NCBI GenBank assembly: GCA_964471755.1
Contig: CAYYJM010000275.1
Location: 1-8,145, forward strand
Length of the DNA: 8,145 bases
Direction of reading: 5' to 3'
DNA from: CAYYJM01 sp964471755
GTDB taxonomy: Bacteria; Planctomycetota; Planctomycetia; Gemmatales; Gemmataceae
The first letter of the stretch is position 1. Each line of letters starts with the position of its first letter. This document shows, in pieces, positions 1 to 5,425 of the stretch. The position numbers and the translations under genes were made by a program. Under the pieces are notes generated by a model. That model made no database searches and had not been told where the DNA came from. It worked only from the letters and a program-made list of their open reading frames with translations.

Positions 1-60
1 ATCGTTCATCGTTCATCGTTCATCGTTCATCGTTCATCGTTCATCGTTCATCGTTCATCG
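1..60. repeat. Heptanucleotide tandem repeat (ATCGTTC)n
   Basis: Eight perfect tandem copies of ATCGTTC fill positions 1-56, followed by a degenerate copy ending in TTT. The array runs off the left edge, so its full length is unknown. Read on the minus strand the unit is GAACGAT, which contains ATGA across unit junctions. Because 7 is not a multiple of 3, any minus-strand frame entering the array meets TGA within 21 bases. The stop codon of the neighbouring phosphatase (55-57) and its last Arg codon are made of repeat sequence. It resembles in kind the short tandemly repeated heptamers known from some cyanobacteria, but I cannot say whether this unit is dispersed in the genome. Confidence 0.97.
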
Positions 61-1791
61 TTTCTGAAGGAACAGCCCCGCCGGCAGAGGGGTGTCTGCC
101 ATCGCCGGGGCCGGGATGCCCAGCGACTTCATCAGCACGACGGCGGCCGCCTGCGGCGTGACCGGGTCGTGGCGCGTCACCCCTGGAGCGACCAGGCCCG
201 GACTCAGCACCAGCAGCGGGACGTGGCGGTCGTAGTCGTACGGCGTACCGTGCGACGTGCCCGTCTGGCTCGTGGTCATCAGCCAGTACGGCGAGGTGAC
301 CAGCTGGATGTCGCCGCAGCGATCGGGGCGCCAGCTCTTGCGGACGCGCAACTCGATGTCCGTCGCTCCGGGCAGGGGTGGCTGCTTCAGATACGAGCGC
401 GGGAACGCGGCCACGAAGCCGGGCTGCGTGCGGAACCAGGCCGACAGTTTCTCCTCGACCCGGGCCGGCTCCAGTTCGCTCTTCTTGAGCCAGGCGGGAT
501 CGAAGTAGACCATGTCGTTGTCGAGGAACACGATCGGTGCGGTCTTCTCGGTGATCGCCTTCGGATAGGTCGCTCGCAGGAACTCGACCGCCTTCTTCTT
601 GAGCAGACTCGTATCCATGCGACGAGCCACAAACCCACGACTGGCCGATACTTCCGGCAGCGGACAGACGCCATGATCGGCCGTCAGTGCGACGGAGTAG
701 TTGCCCGCTCCGACCTTCGCATCGAGGAGTTTCAGCACCCGTTCGATCAGGCGATCGGTGCGGAGGGTCATGTCGAGGACTTCCTGCGAATCGGGGCCGA
801 AGGCATGACCGCAGAGGTCGTTACTGGAGAAGCTGACCGACAGGAGATCGCCGACTGGGCCAGAGCCCGGCTTCTCGGCGTCGAGCAGTTTCTCGACTGC
901 CTCCAGCCGCATCTCGTTGCCGAACGGCGTGAACAGGACGGCCTCGTTGCGACTTTTCGTCGTGTGGTCCTTGTTGCCGACGATGGCGTGCGGGAAGGTG
1001 CGGCCAAAGCCATAGCTGCGCGCTCCCTCTCCTTCCACGTCGTCCGGGCCGGCATACTTCTCGAAATCGACTCCCTCGGTTCGCTTCCAGACGTGGTCGA
1101 AGTACTTCTCGGCCGGGTTGGTGCGGTTCAATTCGGCAACCCAGGGATGGACGCGATCACGGTAGTAGGTCGAGGTGACCCACTGGCCCAGGTCGGAGCT
1201 GAACCAGTAGCACACATCGGGAGACTTGCCGCCCGGCAGAATGGCGGATCGATTCTTGATCGACAGGGCGAAGACCCGGCCCTTGTTCTCGGTGCCGACC
1301 TTGACCGCATCGCCGATGCTCGGGGCGAGCTTCAGGTCTGGACTCGCCCCGGCCAGCGGCTTCTGCCCTTTCTTCAACATCGTGCCGGACACCAGGGAGT
1401 AGCGATCGGTGGCGACGCAGTTGACCTTGGCGGCCTGGCCGAGGTCGTACCAGTCATTGGCGACGATGCCGTGAACGTTCGGCGAGCAGCCCGTCGAGAT
1501 GGAGGCATGGCCCGGCCCGGTCATCGTCGAGGCGTAGGGGTAATGGCAGTGATCGAACCAGACGCCCTCGCGCATGAGGCGCTTGAAACCGCCCTCGCCG
1601 AACAGGGGCTGCCAGCGCGCGACGTAGTCGCCGCGCATCTGATCGAAGACGAGCAGGACGGCGAGCTTGGCCGGGCCCTGGTTCGCCGTGCCTGGCGGGT
1701 TGGTGGACTTCGTATCGCCCAGCGTGGTCCGCAGGACCAGCCCGACCGACAGCATGACGACGATGGCGAGCCCGAGTCCGAGTTTTTGCAT
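55..1791 (-). CDS. PafA-type alkaline phosphatase (phosphomonoesterase), exported
   Basis: 578 residues. It belongs to the alkaline phosphatase superfamily, type I phosphodiesterase/nucleotide pyrophosphatase fold. The active site matches the Elizabethkingia phosphatase PafA: metal ligand D50 (VFDQMRGDY), nucleophile T91 (STMTGPGHA), N112 (ANDWY), the K179-x-R181 pair in SIKNRSAILPGG, D325 and H329 (NDLCGHAFG), D372-H373 (TADHG), and H514 (TSHGTPYD). The D-T (41), T-N (21) and D-DH (47) spacings equal those of PafA as I recall them. The K-x-R pair marks phosphomonoesterases rather than diesterases. A hydrophobic segment at residues 4-20 acts as signal peptide or anchor, so the enzyme should act outside the cytoplasm, releasing phosphate from organic esters. 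I chose ATG 1791 because it precedes the signal segment and a G-rich ribosome-binding tract; the frame stays open far upstream, but that part is antisense to the isomerase and not protein-like. The stop lies in the heptamer array. Confidence 0.93.
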   Translation of the reverse strand: MQKLGLGLAIVVMLSVGLVLRTTLGDTKSTNPPGTANQGPAKLAVLLVFDQMRGDYVARWQPLFGEGGFKRLMREGVWFDHCHYPYASTMTGPGHASISTGCSPNVHGIVANDWYDLGQAAKVNCVATDRYSLVSGTMLKKGQKPLAGASPDLKLAPSIGDAVKVGTENKGRVFALSIKNRSAILPGGKSPDVCYWFSSDLGQWVTSTYYRDRVHPWVAELNRTNPAEKYFDHVWKRTEGVDFEKYAGPDDVEGEGARSYGFGRTFPHAIVGNKDHTTKSRNEAVLFTPFGNEMRLEAVEKLLDAEKPGSGPVGDLLSVSFSSNDLCGHAFGPDSQEVLDMTLRTDRLIERVLKLLDAKVGAGNYSVALTADHGVCPLPEVSASRGFVARRMDTSLLKKKAVEFLRATYPKAITEKTAPIVFLDNDMVYFDPAWLKKSELEPARVEEKLSAWFRTQPGFVAAFPRSYLKQPPLPGATDIELRVRKSWRPDRCGDIQLVTSPYWLMTTSQTGTSHGTPYDYDRHVPLLVLSPGLVAPGVTRHDPVTPQAAAVVLMKSLGIPAPAMADTPLPAGLFLQKR

Positions 1792-1796
1792 GTCCG

Positions 1797-1806
1797 CCCC
1801 CCCCCC
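1797..1806 (-). repeat. G10 homopolymer serving as ribosome-binding region
   Basis: Ten consecutive C on the plus strand read as G10 on the phosphatase strand. The tract ends five bases (CGGAC) before the ATG at 1791. No other Shine-Dalgarno sequence is visible, so the tract itself must supply the purine-rich contact. Homopolymers of this length slip during replication in many bacteria, so its length, and with it translation, may vary between cells. Confidence 0.9.
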
Positions 1807-1825
1807 TGTTGAGAACTCTCGGAGG

Positions 1826-1854
1826 ATGCTAGCACTGAAAGCGCAGGGCGACAA
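1826..1854 (-). promoter_or_regulatory. Candidate sigma-70-type promoter of the phosphatase gene
   Basis: On the minus strand TTGTCG (1849-1854) lies 17 bases before an extended -10, TGCTAGCAT, whose hexamer TAGCAT is 1826-1831. Four of six bases match consensus in each box and the TG of the extended -10 is present. Transcription would start near 1819, giving a leader of under 30 bases that holds the G10 tract. This is pattern matching only. Confidence 0.4.
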
Positions 1855-1905
1855 GCAAAGAGTCGCAGTCGGCGTGCGGCGGTTCGTCCCCCCACCAACG
1901 ACGCA

Positions 1906-1939
1906 CCGCCCCGGGAGGGCCTGTTGGGCCCCGGGGCGG
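1906..1939. other. GC-rich hairpin, 10-bp perfect stem
   Basis: The arms CCGCCCCGGG (1906-1915) and CCCGGGGCGG (1930-1939) are perfect reverse complements around a 14-base centre. No T-run follows on either strand. It lies upstream of the candidate start sites of both divergent genes, so it is unlikely to be a terminator for either. Its role is unknown. Confidence 0.75.
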
Positions 1940-1968
1940 CGCGCCTGGCGACGGCTTGGCTTGGTGTT

Positions 1969-1999
1969 GGGAGAGGGGGCGATTCTCGCCTCCTCTCTC
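1969..1999. other. Hairpin with 14-bp stem and TTC loop
   Basis: The core arms are GAGAGGGGGCGA (1971-1982) and TCGCCTCCTCTC (1986-1997), with one G-T wobble; two further pairs extend the stem to 1969 and 1999. The triloop is TTC. No T-tract follows, so it is not a standard intrinsic terminator. It could be a protein-binding site, a transcript structure, or a relic of a small palindromic element. Confidence 0.75.
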
Positions 2000-2049
2000 T
2001 TGAACGAAATGACAGCCCGTTTCTGGACAATAATTCTTCGGATTTCGCC

Positions 2050-2079
2050 TTGATTTTTTGCCGGTTCAAACGATCTATT
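2050..2079 (+). promoter_or_regulatory. Weak candidate promoter of the isomerase gene
   Basis: TTGATT (2050-2055) and TCTATT (2074-2079) are separated by 18 bases in the most AT-rich part of the spacer. Four of six bases match consensus in each box. The leader would be only about 30 bases and would include the ribosome-binding site at 2102-2109. Confidence 0.3.
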
Positions 2080-2101
2080 CTCCAGGTGGTCCCAAGGCCC
2101 G

Positions 2102-2109
2102 AGGAGGAG
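2102..2109 (+). promoter_or_regulatory. Shine-Dalgarno sequence that fixes the GTG start
   Basis: AGGAGGAG ends six bases before GTG 2116. This is the best ribosome-binding site near the start of this gene. The upstream in-frame ATG at 1924 lies in the GC hairpin region and has no such site. Confidence 0.8.
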
Positions 2110-2115
2110 CGGAGC

Positions 2116-2847
2116 GTGCTGCACCTGGCGACCAAGTTCGCGCCCCAGGCGACGCTGTTCGAGCAGGCCCTTCACGCCGGCTTTCACGCCGCCGAGTTGT
2201 GGCTCAGCGAAAAATTCCTGACCGACGTGCCGGCCATCGTTCGTCTCGCCCGGCACTATCCGCTGCGTCTGGCGGCCCACGCTCCCAACCGGATCAACGA
2301 GCCGGCCGTCACGCTGCCGGCCCTGGTGCGACTGGTCCGCGAGCTGGCCCTGCCGGCGGTCGTCATCCATCAGGACGTGTACGACGCCCATGCCGCCGGG
2401 CTTTACGCCCTGGAACCGAATCTGCCGCTGGCGGTGGAGAACGGCGAACTGCCGGCTGATGAGTTCTGGCGCTGGGCCGAGGTCAACCCGGCCCTGACGC
2501 TCGACGTCGAACACGTCTGGAAGTTCACCCTGCTCGACGCGCCGTTCGATCGCTTCCTGGAGACGCTCCGCACGTTCCTGGGGCGCTACGCGACGAAGGT
2601 GCGTCACGTCCACATGCCCGGCTACTGGGCCGGCATGGACATGCACCGGCCGATGTACGCCAGCCGCGAGATGGTCTTCCCAGTTCTGGAACTGTTCCAG
2701 GAGATCGGCTTCACGGGGTTGATCATCTCCGAGGCGGGGCTGAGTTACCAGACGCCGAACGACCGACGCATGGACGTGCTGCTGTTCGAGATCTGGCGGA
2801 GCAAGTACGAGCGCGTCCCTGGCGAGCGTGGGGCGTCAGCCCCATGA
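2116..2847 (+). CDS. Sugar phosphate isomerase/epimerase-like TIM-barrel protein
   Basis: 243 residues from a GTG start. I assign it to the xylose isomerase-like TIM-barrel superfamily (AP endonuclease 2 family). Likely metal or acid/base residues sit at strand ends as in that fold: E27 (AAELWL), H55 (LAAHAPN), H85 (VIHQD), E108 (LAVENG), D130 and H133 (LDVEH), H164 and H166 (RHVHMPG), and E206 (ISEAG). There is no signal peptide, so it should be cytosolic. Family members isomerise or epimerise sugars and sugar derivatives with a divalent metal; the substrate cannot be read from sequence. It is slightly shorter than the usual 250-300 residues. Its last 14 residues (230-243, ending GERGASAP) and stop are encoded by one arm of the inverted repeat at 2803-2978, so the native C-terminus may have been replaced or extended. 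It stands alone, convergent with glnK. Confidence 0.85.
   Translation: MLHLATKFAPQATLFEQALHAGFHAAELWLSEKFLTDVPAIVRLARHYPLRLAAHAPNRINEPAVTLPALVRLVRELALPAVVIHQDVYDAHAAGLYALEPNLPLAVENGELPADEFWRWAEVNPALTLDVEHVWKFTLLDAPFDRFLETLRTFLGRYATKVRHVHMPGYWAGMDMHRPMYASREMVFPVLELFQEIGFTGLIISEAGLSYQTPNDRRMDVLLFEIWRSKYERVPGERGASAP
2821..2847 (+). repeat. 27-bp GC-rich element, copy A
   Basis: The element starts GGCGAGCGTGG and ends AGCCCCATGA; its core GGGGCGTCAGCCCC forms a five-pair hairpin. This copy encodes the GERGASAP tail and TGA stop of the isomerase. Confidence 0.95.
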
Positions 2848-2883
2848 CTCCTCGTCTTCGCCGTGTCCCGGATGTCCCGGATC

Positions 2884-2910
2884 TCATGGGGCTAACGCCC
2901 CACGCTCGCC
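2884..2910 (-). repeat. 27-bp GC-rich element, copy B
   Basis: The same element on the minus strand, in the loop of the inverted repeat. It differs by one base in the core (TAACG in place of TGACG). Its outer flank (GGGATCGCGCT) also resembles the flanks of copies A and C, so the true unit is about 37 bases or longer. Confidence 0.95.
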
Positions 2911-2933
2911 GGGATCGCGCTGACGGCGAAGAG

Positions 2934-2960
2934 TCATGGGGCTGACGCCCCACGCTCGCC
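2934..2960 (-). repeat. 27-bp GC-rich element, copy C
   Basis: Identical to copy A but inverted. It lies just downstream of the glnK stop codon, in the right arm of the inverted repeat. Confidence 0.95.
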
Positions 2961-2979
2961 TGGGACGCGCTCGTACTTC

Positions 2980-3333
2980 TCACGGCCCGATCGCTTCGGG
3001 CCCCCGTTCGCCGGTGCGGATGCGCACGCAGTCGTCCAGCGGCATCACGAAGATCTTGCCGTCACCGATCTGCCCCGTCTCCGGCGTCCGGGCCGCCAGC
3101 AAGATCGCCTCCACCGCCGCCTCGACGAACGCATCGTTGATGGCGATCTCCAGCTTGATCTTCGGCAGCAGATTGACGCGTACCTCGGTGCCGCGGTAGA
3201 CCTCCGTGTAGCCGCGCTGTCGGCCGCAACCGCGCACGTCGGACACCGTCATCAGGTAGACGTCGCACTCATTGAGGGCCTGCTGGACCGCCTCGAGCCG
3301 TTCGGGGCGAATGATGGCCACGATCATCTTCAT
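2980..3333 (-). CDS. glnK: P-II family nitrogen regulator (GlnK/GlnB type)
   Basis: 117 residues, close to the usual 112. P-II trimers sense ATP/ADP and 2-oxoglutarate and plug the ammonium channel with their T-loop. Visible landmarks are Q39 in GCGRQRG, Y46-R47 in the T-loop (R47 is the residue that enters the Amt pore in the E. coli complex), K58 (LLPK), the signature TGQIGDGKIFV (residues 86-96), and R104 and R106 in RIRTGE. Two oddities: position 51, the uridylylated Tyr in enterobacterial proteins, is Val (RGTEV), and about three extra residues (near RTPE, 82-85) lengthen the B-loop region. Ligand-binding residues are kept, so energy and 2-oxoglutarate sensing should work without uridylylation. 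The start codon overlaps the amtB stop as ATGA, and its ribosome-binding site GAGGAG (3342-3347) lies within amtB, which implies translational coupling. I use glnK because of the amtB linkage. Confidence 0.97.
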   Translation of the reverse strand: MKMIVAIIRPERLEAVQQALNECDVYLMTVSDVRGCGRQRGYTEVYRGTEVRVNLLPKIKLEIAINDAFVEAAVEAILLAARTPETGQIGDGKIFVMPLDDCVRIRTGERGPEAIGP

Positions 3334-4994
3334 GCGCGGTTCTCCTCAATACTCGTCCGCAAGGTCTTGCCACCCAGCCGGGTGGCGAACAGACGCCGCA
3401 GGTTGGCGCTCATCACCGCCGGGTCGCCGTCACGGAAGCGGAAGCGATTGCCCTGAACCGTGGTAACGTGCGAATAAATCTCCTTGAACTCGGTTGGGGG
3501 CGGCGTCGAACCGTTCTGACACAGCTCCGACCAGACCTGCATCAACTCATGAGCCGAGACCCCATCGACGACGACCGTAAAGCGGCGGGCCGGGCCGACC
3601 GGCGGCACGGTCGCCGCACGCGGCTCGACATGCGGCGTCTCCGGCACCGTCTCCGCCGCGAAGCCGAGATCGAAGCCGACCTCGCCATGCTGCGTCAGGT
3701 CGAGGCCCTCCGTCTCATCGGCCGGGTCGAGGCAGAAGCCCATCGTCCGATCAATCGCCAGGACGAGGATGGCCGTGCCGACAAAGGCGAAGACGACCGC
3801 GACAAGGGATGCGTAGACCTGCACGAAAAGCTGGCTGGAGCCCGGAGCGAGAAGCGGACTGGCCTGGACGCAGAAGACGCCCGTCAGGACCGCGCCGAGC
3901 AGACCACCGACGCCGTGGACGCCGAACGCATCGAGGGAATCGTCGTAGCGGAGCCAGGGCTTGAGCGATACGGCCAGGTAGCAGACGACACCGGCGATGG
4001 CCCCGATGGTGATGGCTGACAGCGGTGTGACAAAGCCAGCGGCGGGGGTGATGGCGACCAGGCCGGCGACCATGCCGGACGCCAGGCCCAGAGCGGTCGG
4101 CCGGCCGCGATGGAGCCACTCGGCCAGGAGCCAACTCAGGCCGGCCGTCGCCGCCGCCGCCTGGGTCGCCGTCAGGGCGGCCCCGGCCAGGCCGTTCGCC
4201 GCCAGGGCGCTGCCGCCATTGAAGCCGAACCAGCCGAACCAGAGCAGGCCCGCGCCGGTGAGCGTCAGCACCAGGCTGTTCGGGATGACGGCCTGCTGCG
4301 GATAGCCGAGCCGCTTGCGCAGCAGCAGGATGGCACACAGGCCAGAGACGCCTGCGGCGATGTGGACGACCGTCCCGCCGGCGAAGTCGTACGCGCCCAT
4401 CTTGCCGAGCCAGCCGACCGCGCCGCTGGCATCGACGGCCCAGACCCAGTGGGCCAGCGGACAGTAGATGAGTGTCACCCACAGGGCGACGAACAGGCAG
4501 TATGGCCCGAACTTGATCCGCTCGGCGAGGGCTCCGCTGATCAGGGCCGGCGTGATGATGGCGAACATGCCCTGGAACATGCAGTGGACGAGAACCGGGA
4601 TCGTCGTCCCCGGAAAGACCTGATCGGGCAGGACGCCGGCCAGGCCGAAGTAGTTCCAGTCCCAGCCGATCCAGCCGTTACTCTGAGCCGTGCCAAAGGC
4701 GAGCGAATAGCCGTACAGGATCCAGATCAGGCCGACGATCGACAGTGCGACCATGCTGTGCATCATGGTGCCCAGCACGTTCTTCTGCCGAACCATCCCG
4801 CCGTAGAACAGGGCCAGACCGGGGATCATGAACAGGACCAGGCCGGTGGACATAAGCATCCAGGCGGTGTTGCCGGTGTCGATCGTCGCGGCCGGCGGCA
4901 CAGCTGGCCCGGGATCCTCGGCTCGTAAATCCCCCAGACACGCAAGCGCCACCACCAAGGTCAGCAAGTATAGAGGAGTTCGTAGTCGCATCAT
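3330..4994 (-). CDS. amtB: Ammonium transporter (Amt/MEP/Rh family) with extra C-terminal domain
   Basis: 554 residues; the family is usually 400-450. Residues 1-25 form a cleavable signal peptide (ending LRA), followed by an 11-helix Amt core from about 42 to 415. Signatures: FYGGMVRQKN (63-72), FQGMFAIITPALISGALAER (140-159), D203 in DFAGGTVVHIAAG with pore histidine H211, LWFGWFGFNGGS (251-262), and DSLDAFGVHGVGG with second pore histidine H360. The usual cytosolic tail (EGLDLTQHGE, 429-438) is present, then a Pro/Glu linker (445-469) and a separate domain (about 470-554) starting RRFTVVVDGV that I cannot assign. The protein conducts ammonium across the inner membrane and should be closed by the P-II protein encoded next. 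A second ATG at 4991 sits at better spacing from GAGGGA than the first at 4994, so either may be used. A sigma-54 site lies upstream. Confidence 0.97.
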   Translation of the reverse strand: MMRLRTPLYLLTLVVALACLGDLRAEDPGPAVPPAATIDTGNTAWMLMSTGLVLFMIPGLALFYGGMVRQKNVLGTMMHSMVALSIVGLIWILYGYSLAFGTAQSNGWIGWDWNYFGLAGVLPDQVFPGTTIPVLVHCMFQGMFAIITPALISGALAERIKFGPYCLFVALWVTLIYCPLAHWVWAVDASGAVGWLGKMGAYDFAGGTVVHIAAGVSGLCAILLLRKRLGYPQQAVIPNSLVLTLTGAGLLWFGWFGFNGGSALAANGLAGAALTATQAAAATAGLSWLLAEWLHRGRPTALGLASGMVAGLVAITPAAGFVTPLSAITIGAIAGVVCYLAVSLKPWLRYDDSLDAFGVHGVGGLLGAVLTGVFCVQASPLLAPGSSQLFVQVYASLVAVVFAFVGTAILVLAIDRTMGFCLDPADETEGLDLTQHGEVGFDLGFAAETVPETPHVEPRAATVPPVGPARRFTVVVDGVSAHELMQVWSELCQNGSTPPPTEFKEIYSHVTTVQGNRFRFRDGDPAVMSANLRRLFATRLGGKTLRTSIEENRA

Positions 4995-5062
4995 TCCCTC
5001 AGTTCAAAGTCGTCCTACCAGGCCCAGATCCACTGCTTCGTTGCGATGAAATGAGGGTGATT

Positions 5063-5078
5063 AGCAAATGGAATGCCG
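5063..5078 (-). promoter_or_regulatory. Sigma-54 (-24/-12) promoter of amtB-glnK
   Basis: On the minus strand the site reads CGGCATTCCATTTGCT, against the consensus TGGCACG-N4-TTGCW. GGCA and TTGCT both match, and the near-invariant GG and GC are exactly ten bases apart. Transcription would begin near 5052, leaving a leader of about 58 bases to amtB. Sigma-54 control of amtB-glnK is well established in other bacteria, which raises the likelihood here. Confidence 0.65.
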
Positions 5079-5163
5079 ACCTTGATCAATTACGACACCC
5101 CGATCCTTACTCCTGCGGAGTGAACACGTTCGGGATAACGCCGTGTCATCCGCTTCGGCCCTG

Positions 5164-5180
5164 TGCCGGTGTTTCGTGCA
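5164..5180. promoter_or_regulatory. Weak NtrC-like activator dyad
   Basis: TGCCGG-N5-CGTGCA matches the NtrC consensus TGCACC-N5-GGTGCA at 8 of 12 positions; the right half is good (5 of 6) and the left half poor. Its centre lies about 120 bases upstream of the predicted amtB start, a usual distance for an enhancer site. The match is too weak to stand alone. Confidence 0.25.
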
Positions 5181-5322
5181 ATCCACGCCTAATCTGCTGG
5201 CACGGTCAGCGAGGCGGAAACCGGGTCGGCCGGGCACGCTGCGACCGCGACGTCACCTGGGTAAGGGGATTCCGTGCAAGCAGATTGAAGAGTCCACGCC
5301 GACTCGTCGATCTTTCTTCTTG

Positions 5323-5376
5323 CGTCCGTTTGATCCGGGTAGGGAGATTCGTGCCCTCTTTCCGGTCTCACGGACG
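5323..5376 (+). promoter_or_regulatory. Nested hairpin in the porin 5' leader
   Basis: Three helices nest inside one another: CGTCCGT (5323-5329) with ACGGACG (5370-5376), CCGG (5335-5338) with CCGG (5362-5365), and AGGG (5341-5344) with CCCT (5354-5357). The structure ends about 30 bases before the AAGGAGG ribosome-binding site. It matches no riboswitch class I recognise; mRNA stabilisation or translational control are possible. Confidence 0.45.
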
Positions 5377-5425
5377 GAAGAGAATCCTGCGGCTCATTAC
5401 TTCCAAGGAGGGAGATCAACTACCC

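Larger units (their letters stand above)
1792..2115. other. Divergent intergenic region between phosphatase and isomerase
   Basis: This 324-base spacer has no credible gene; open frames through it are upstream extensions of, or shadows of, the flanking genes. It holds the G10 tract and candidate promoter for the phosphatase on the left, two GC-rich hairpins in the middle (1906-1939 and 1969-1999), then an AT-richer stretch (about 2000-2080) with a weak candidate promoter for the isomerase. Confidence 0.8.
2803..2978. repeat. Large inverted repeat with 48-bp arms at a convergent gene junction
   Basis: Positions 2803-2850 and 2931-2978 are reverse complements at 47 of 48 positions (the mismatch is T2820 against A2961). 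A further 10-bp pair, TCTTCGCCGT (2855-2864) and ACGGCGAAGA (2923-2932), extends the stem with a four-base bulge. The loop holds two tandem GTCCCGGAT 9-mers (2865-2882) and a third copy of the 27-bp core element. The left arm is inside the isomerase coding sequence; the right arm stops two bases short of the glnK stop codon. Transcripts from either side would fold strongly here, so it could end both, although no T-run is present. Confidence 0.95.
4995..5425. other. Divergent intergenic region between amtB and porin
   Basis: This 431-base spacer carries the sigma-54 site for amtB (5063-5078), a TTGATCAA palindrome beside it (5082-5089), a weak NtrC-like dyad (5164-5180) and a nested hairpin in the presumed porin leader (5323-5376). 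The porin frame stays open back to 5051, but that part is Arg/Cys-rich, lacks domain character and precedes the signal peptide, so I treat it as non-coding. I see no good sigma-70 promoter for the porin. Confidence 0.75.

Noticed and set aside
169..1812. Long plus-strand open frame of 547 codons
   Set aside because: It lies antisense to the phosphatase; composition is typical of a high-GC shadow frame and no family motif is visible.
1924..2115. N-terminal extension of the isomerase to ATG 1924
   Set aside because: The region covers the GC hairpins, lacks a ribosome-binding site at 1924, and the TIM-barrel homology begins at about 2119.
1792..2646. Upstream extension of the phosphatase frame to an ATG at 2646
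   Set aside because: It is antisense to the isomerase, its translation is Arg/Gln/Val-rich without domain character, and ATG 1791 precedes a clear signal peptide.
2848..2979. Clustered repeats as a possible CRISPR array
   Set aside because: There are only three copies, in mixed orientation, with unequal spacing and partly inside a coding sequence; no cas gene is near.
4110..4928. Plus-strand open frame of 272 codons within amtB
   Set aside because: Antisense shadow of amtB, charged and low-complexity, with no start signals.
5060..5089. Sigma-70-like boxes TTGATC and GCTAAT (18-base gap) for amtB on the minus strand
   Set aside because: They overlap the much better sigma-54 site, and the -10 is poor; I prefer the sigma-54 reading.
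5198..5213. TGGCACG resembling a sigma-54 -24 box on the plus strand for the porin
   Set aside because: The -12 element is absent: the position ten bases after GG reads GA instead of GC, within GCGAG rather than TTGCW.
5051..5425. N-terminal extension of the porin to 5051
   Set aside because: The extra 125 residues would precede the signal peptide and are Arg/Cys-rich without structure; ATG 5426 has a ribosome-binding site upstream.
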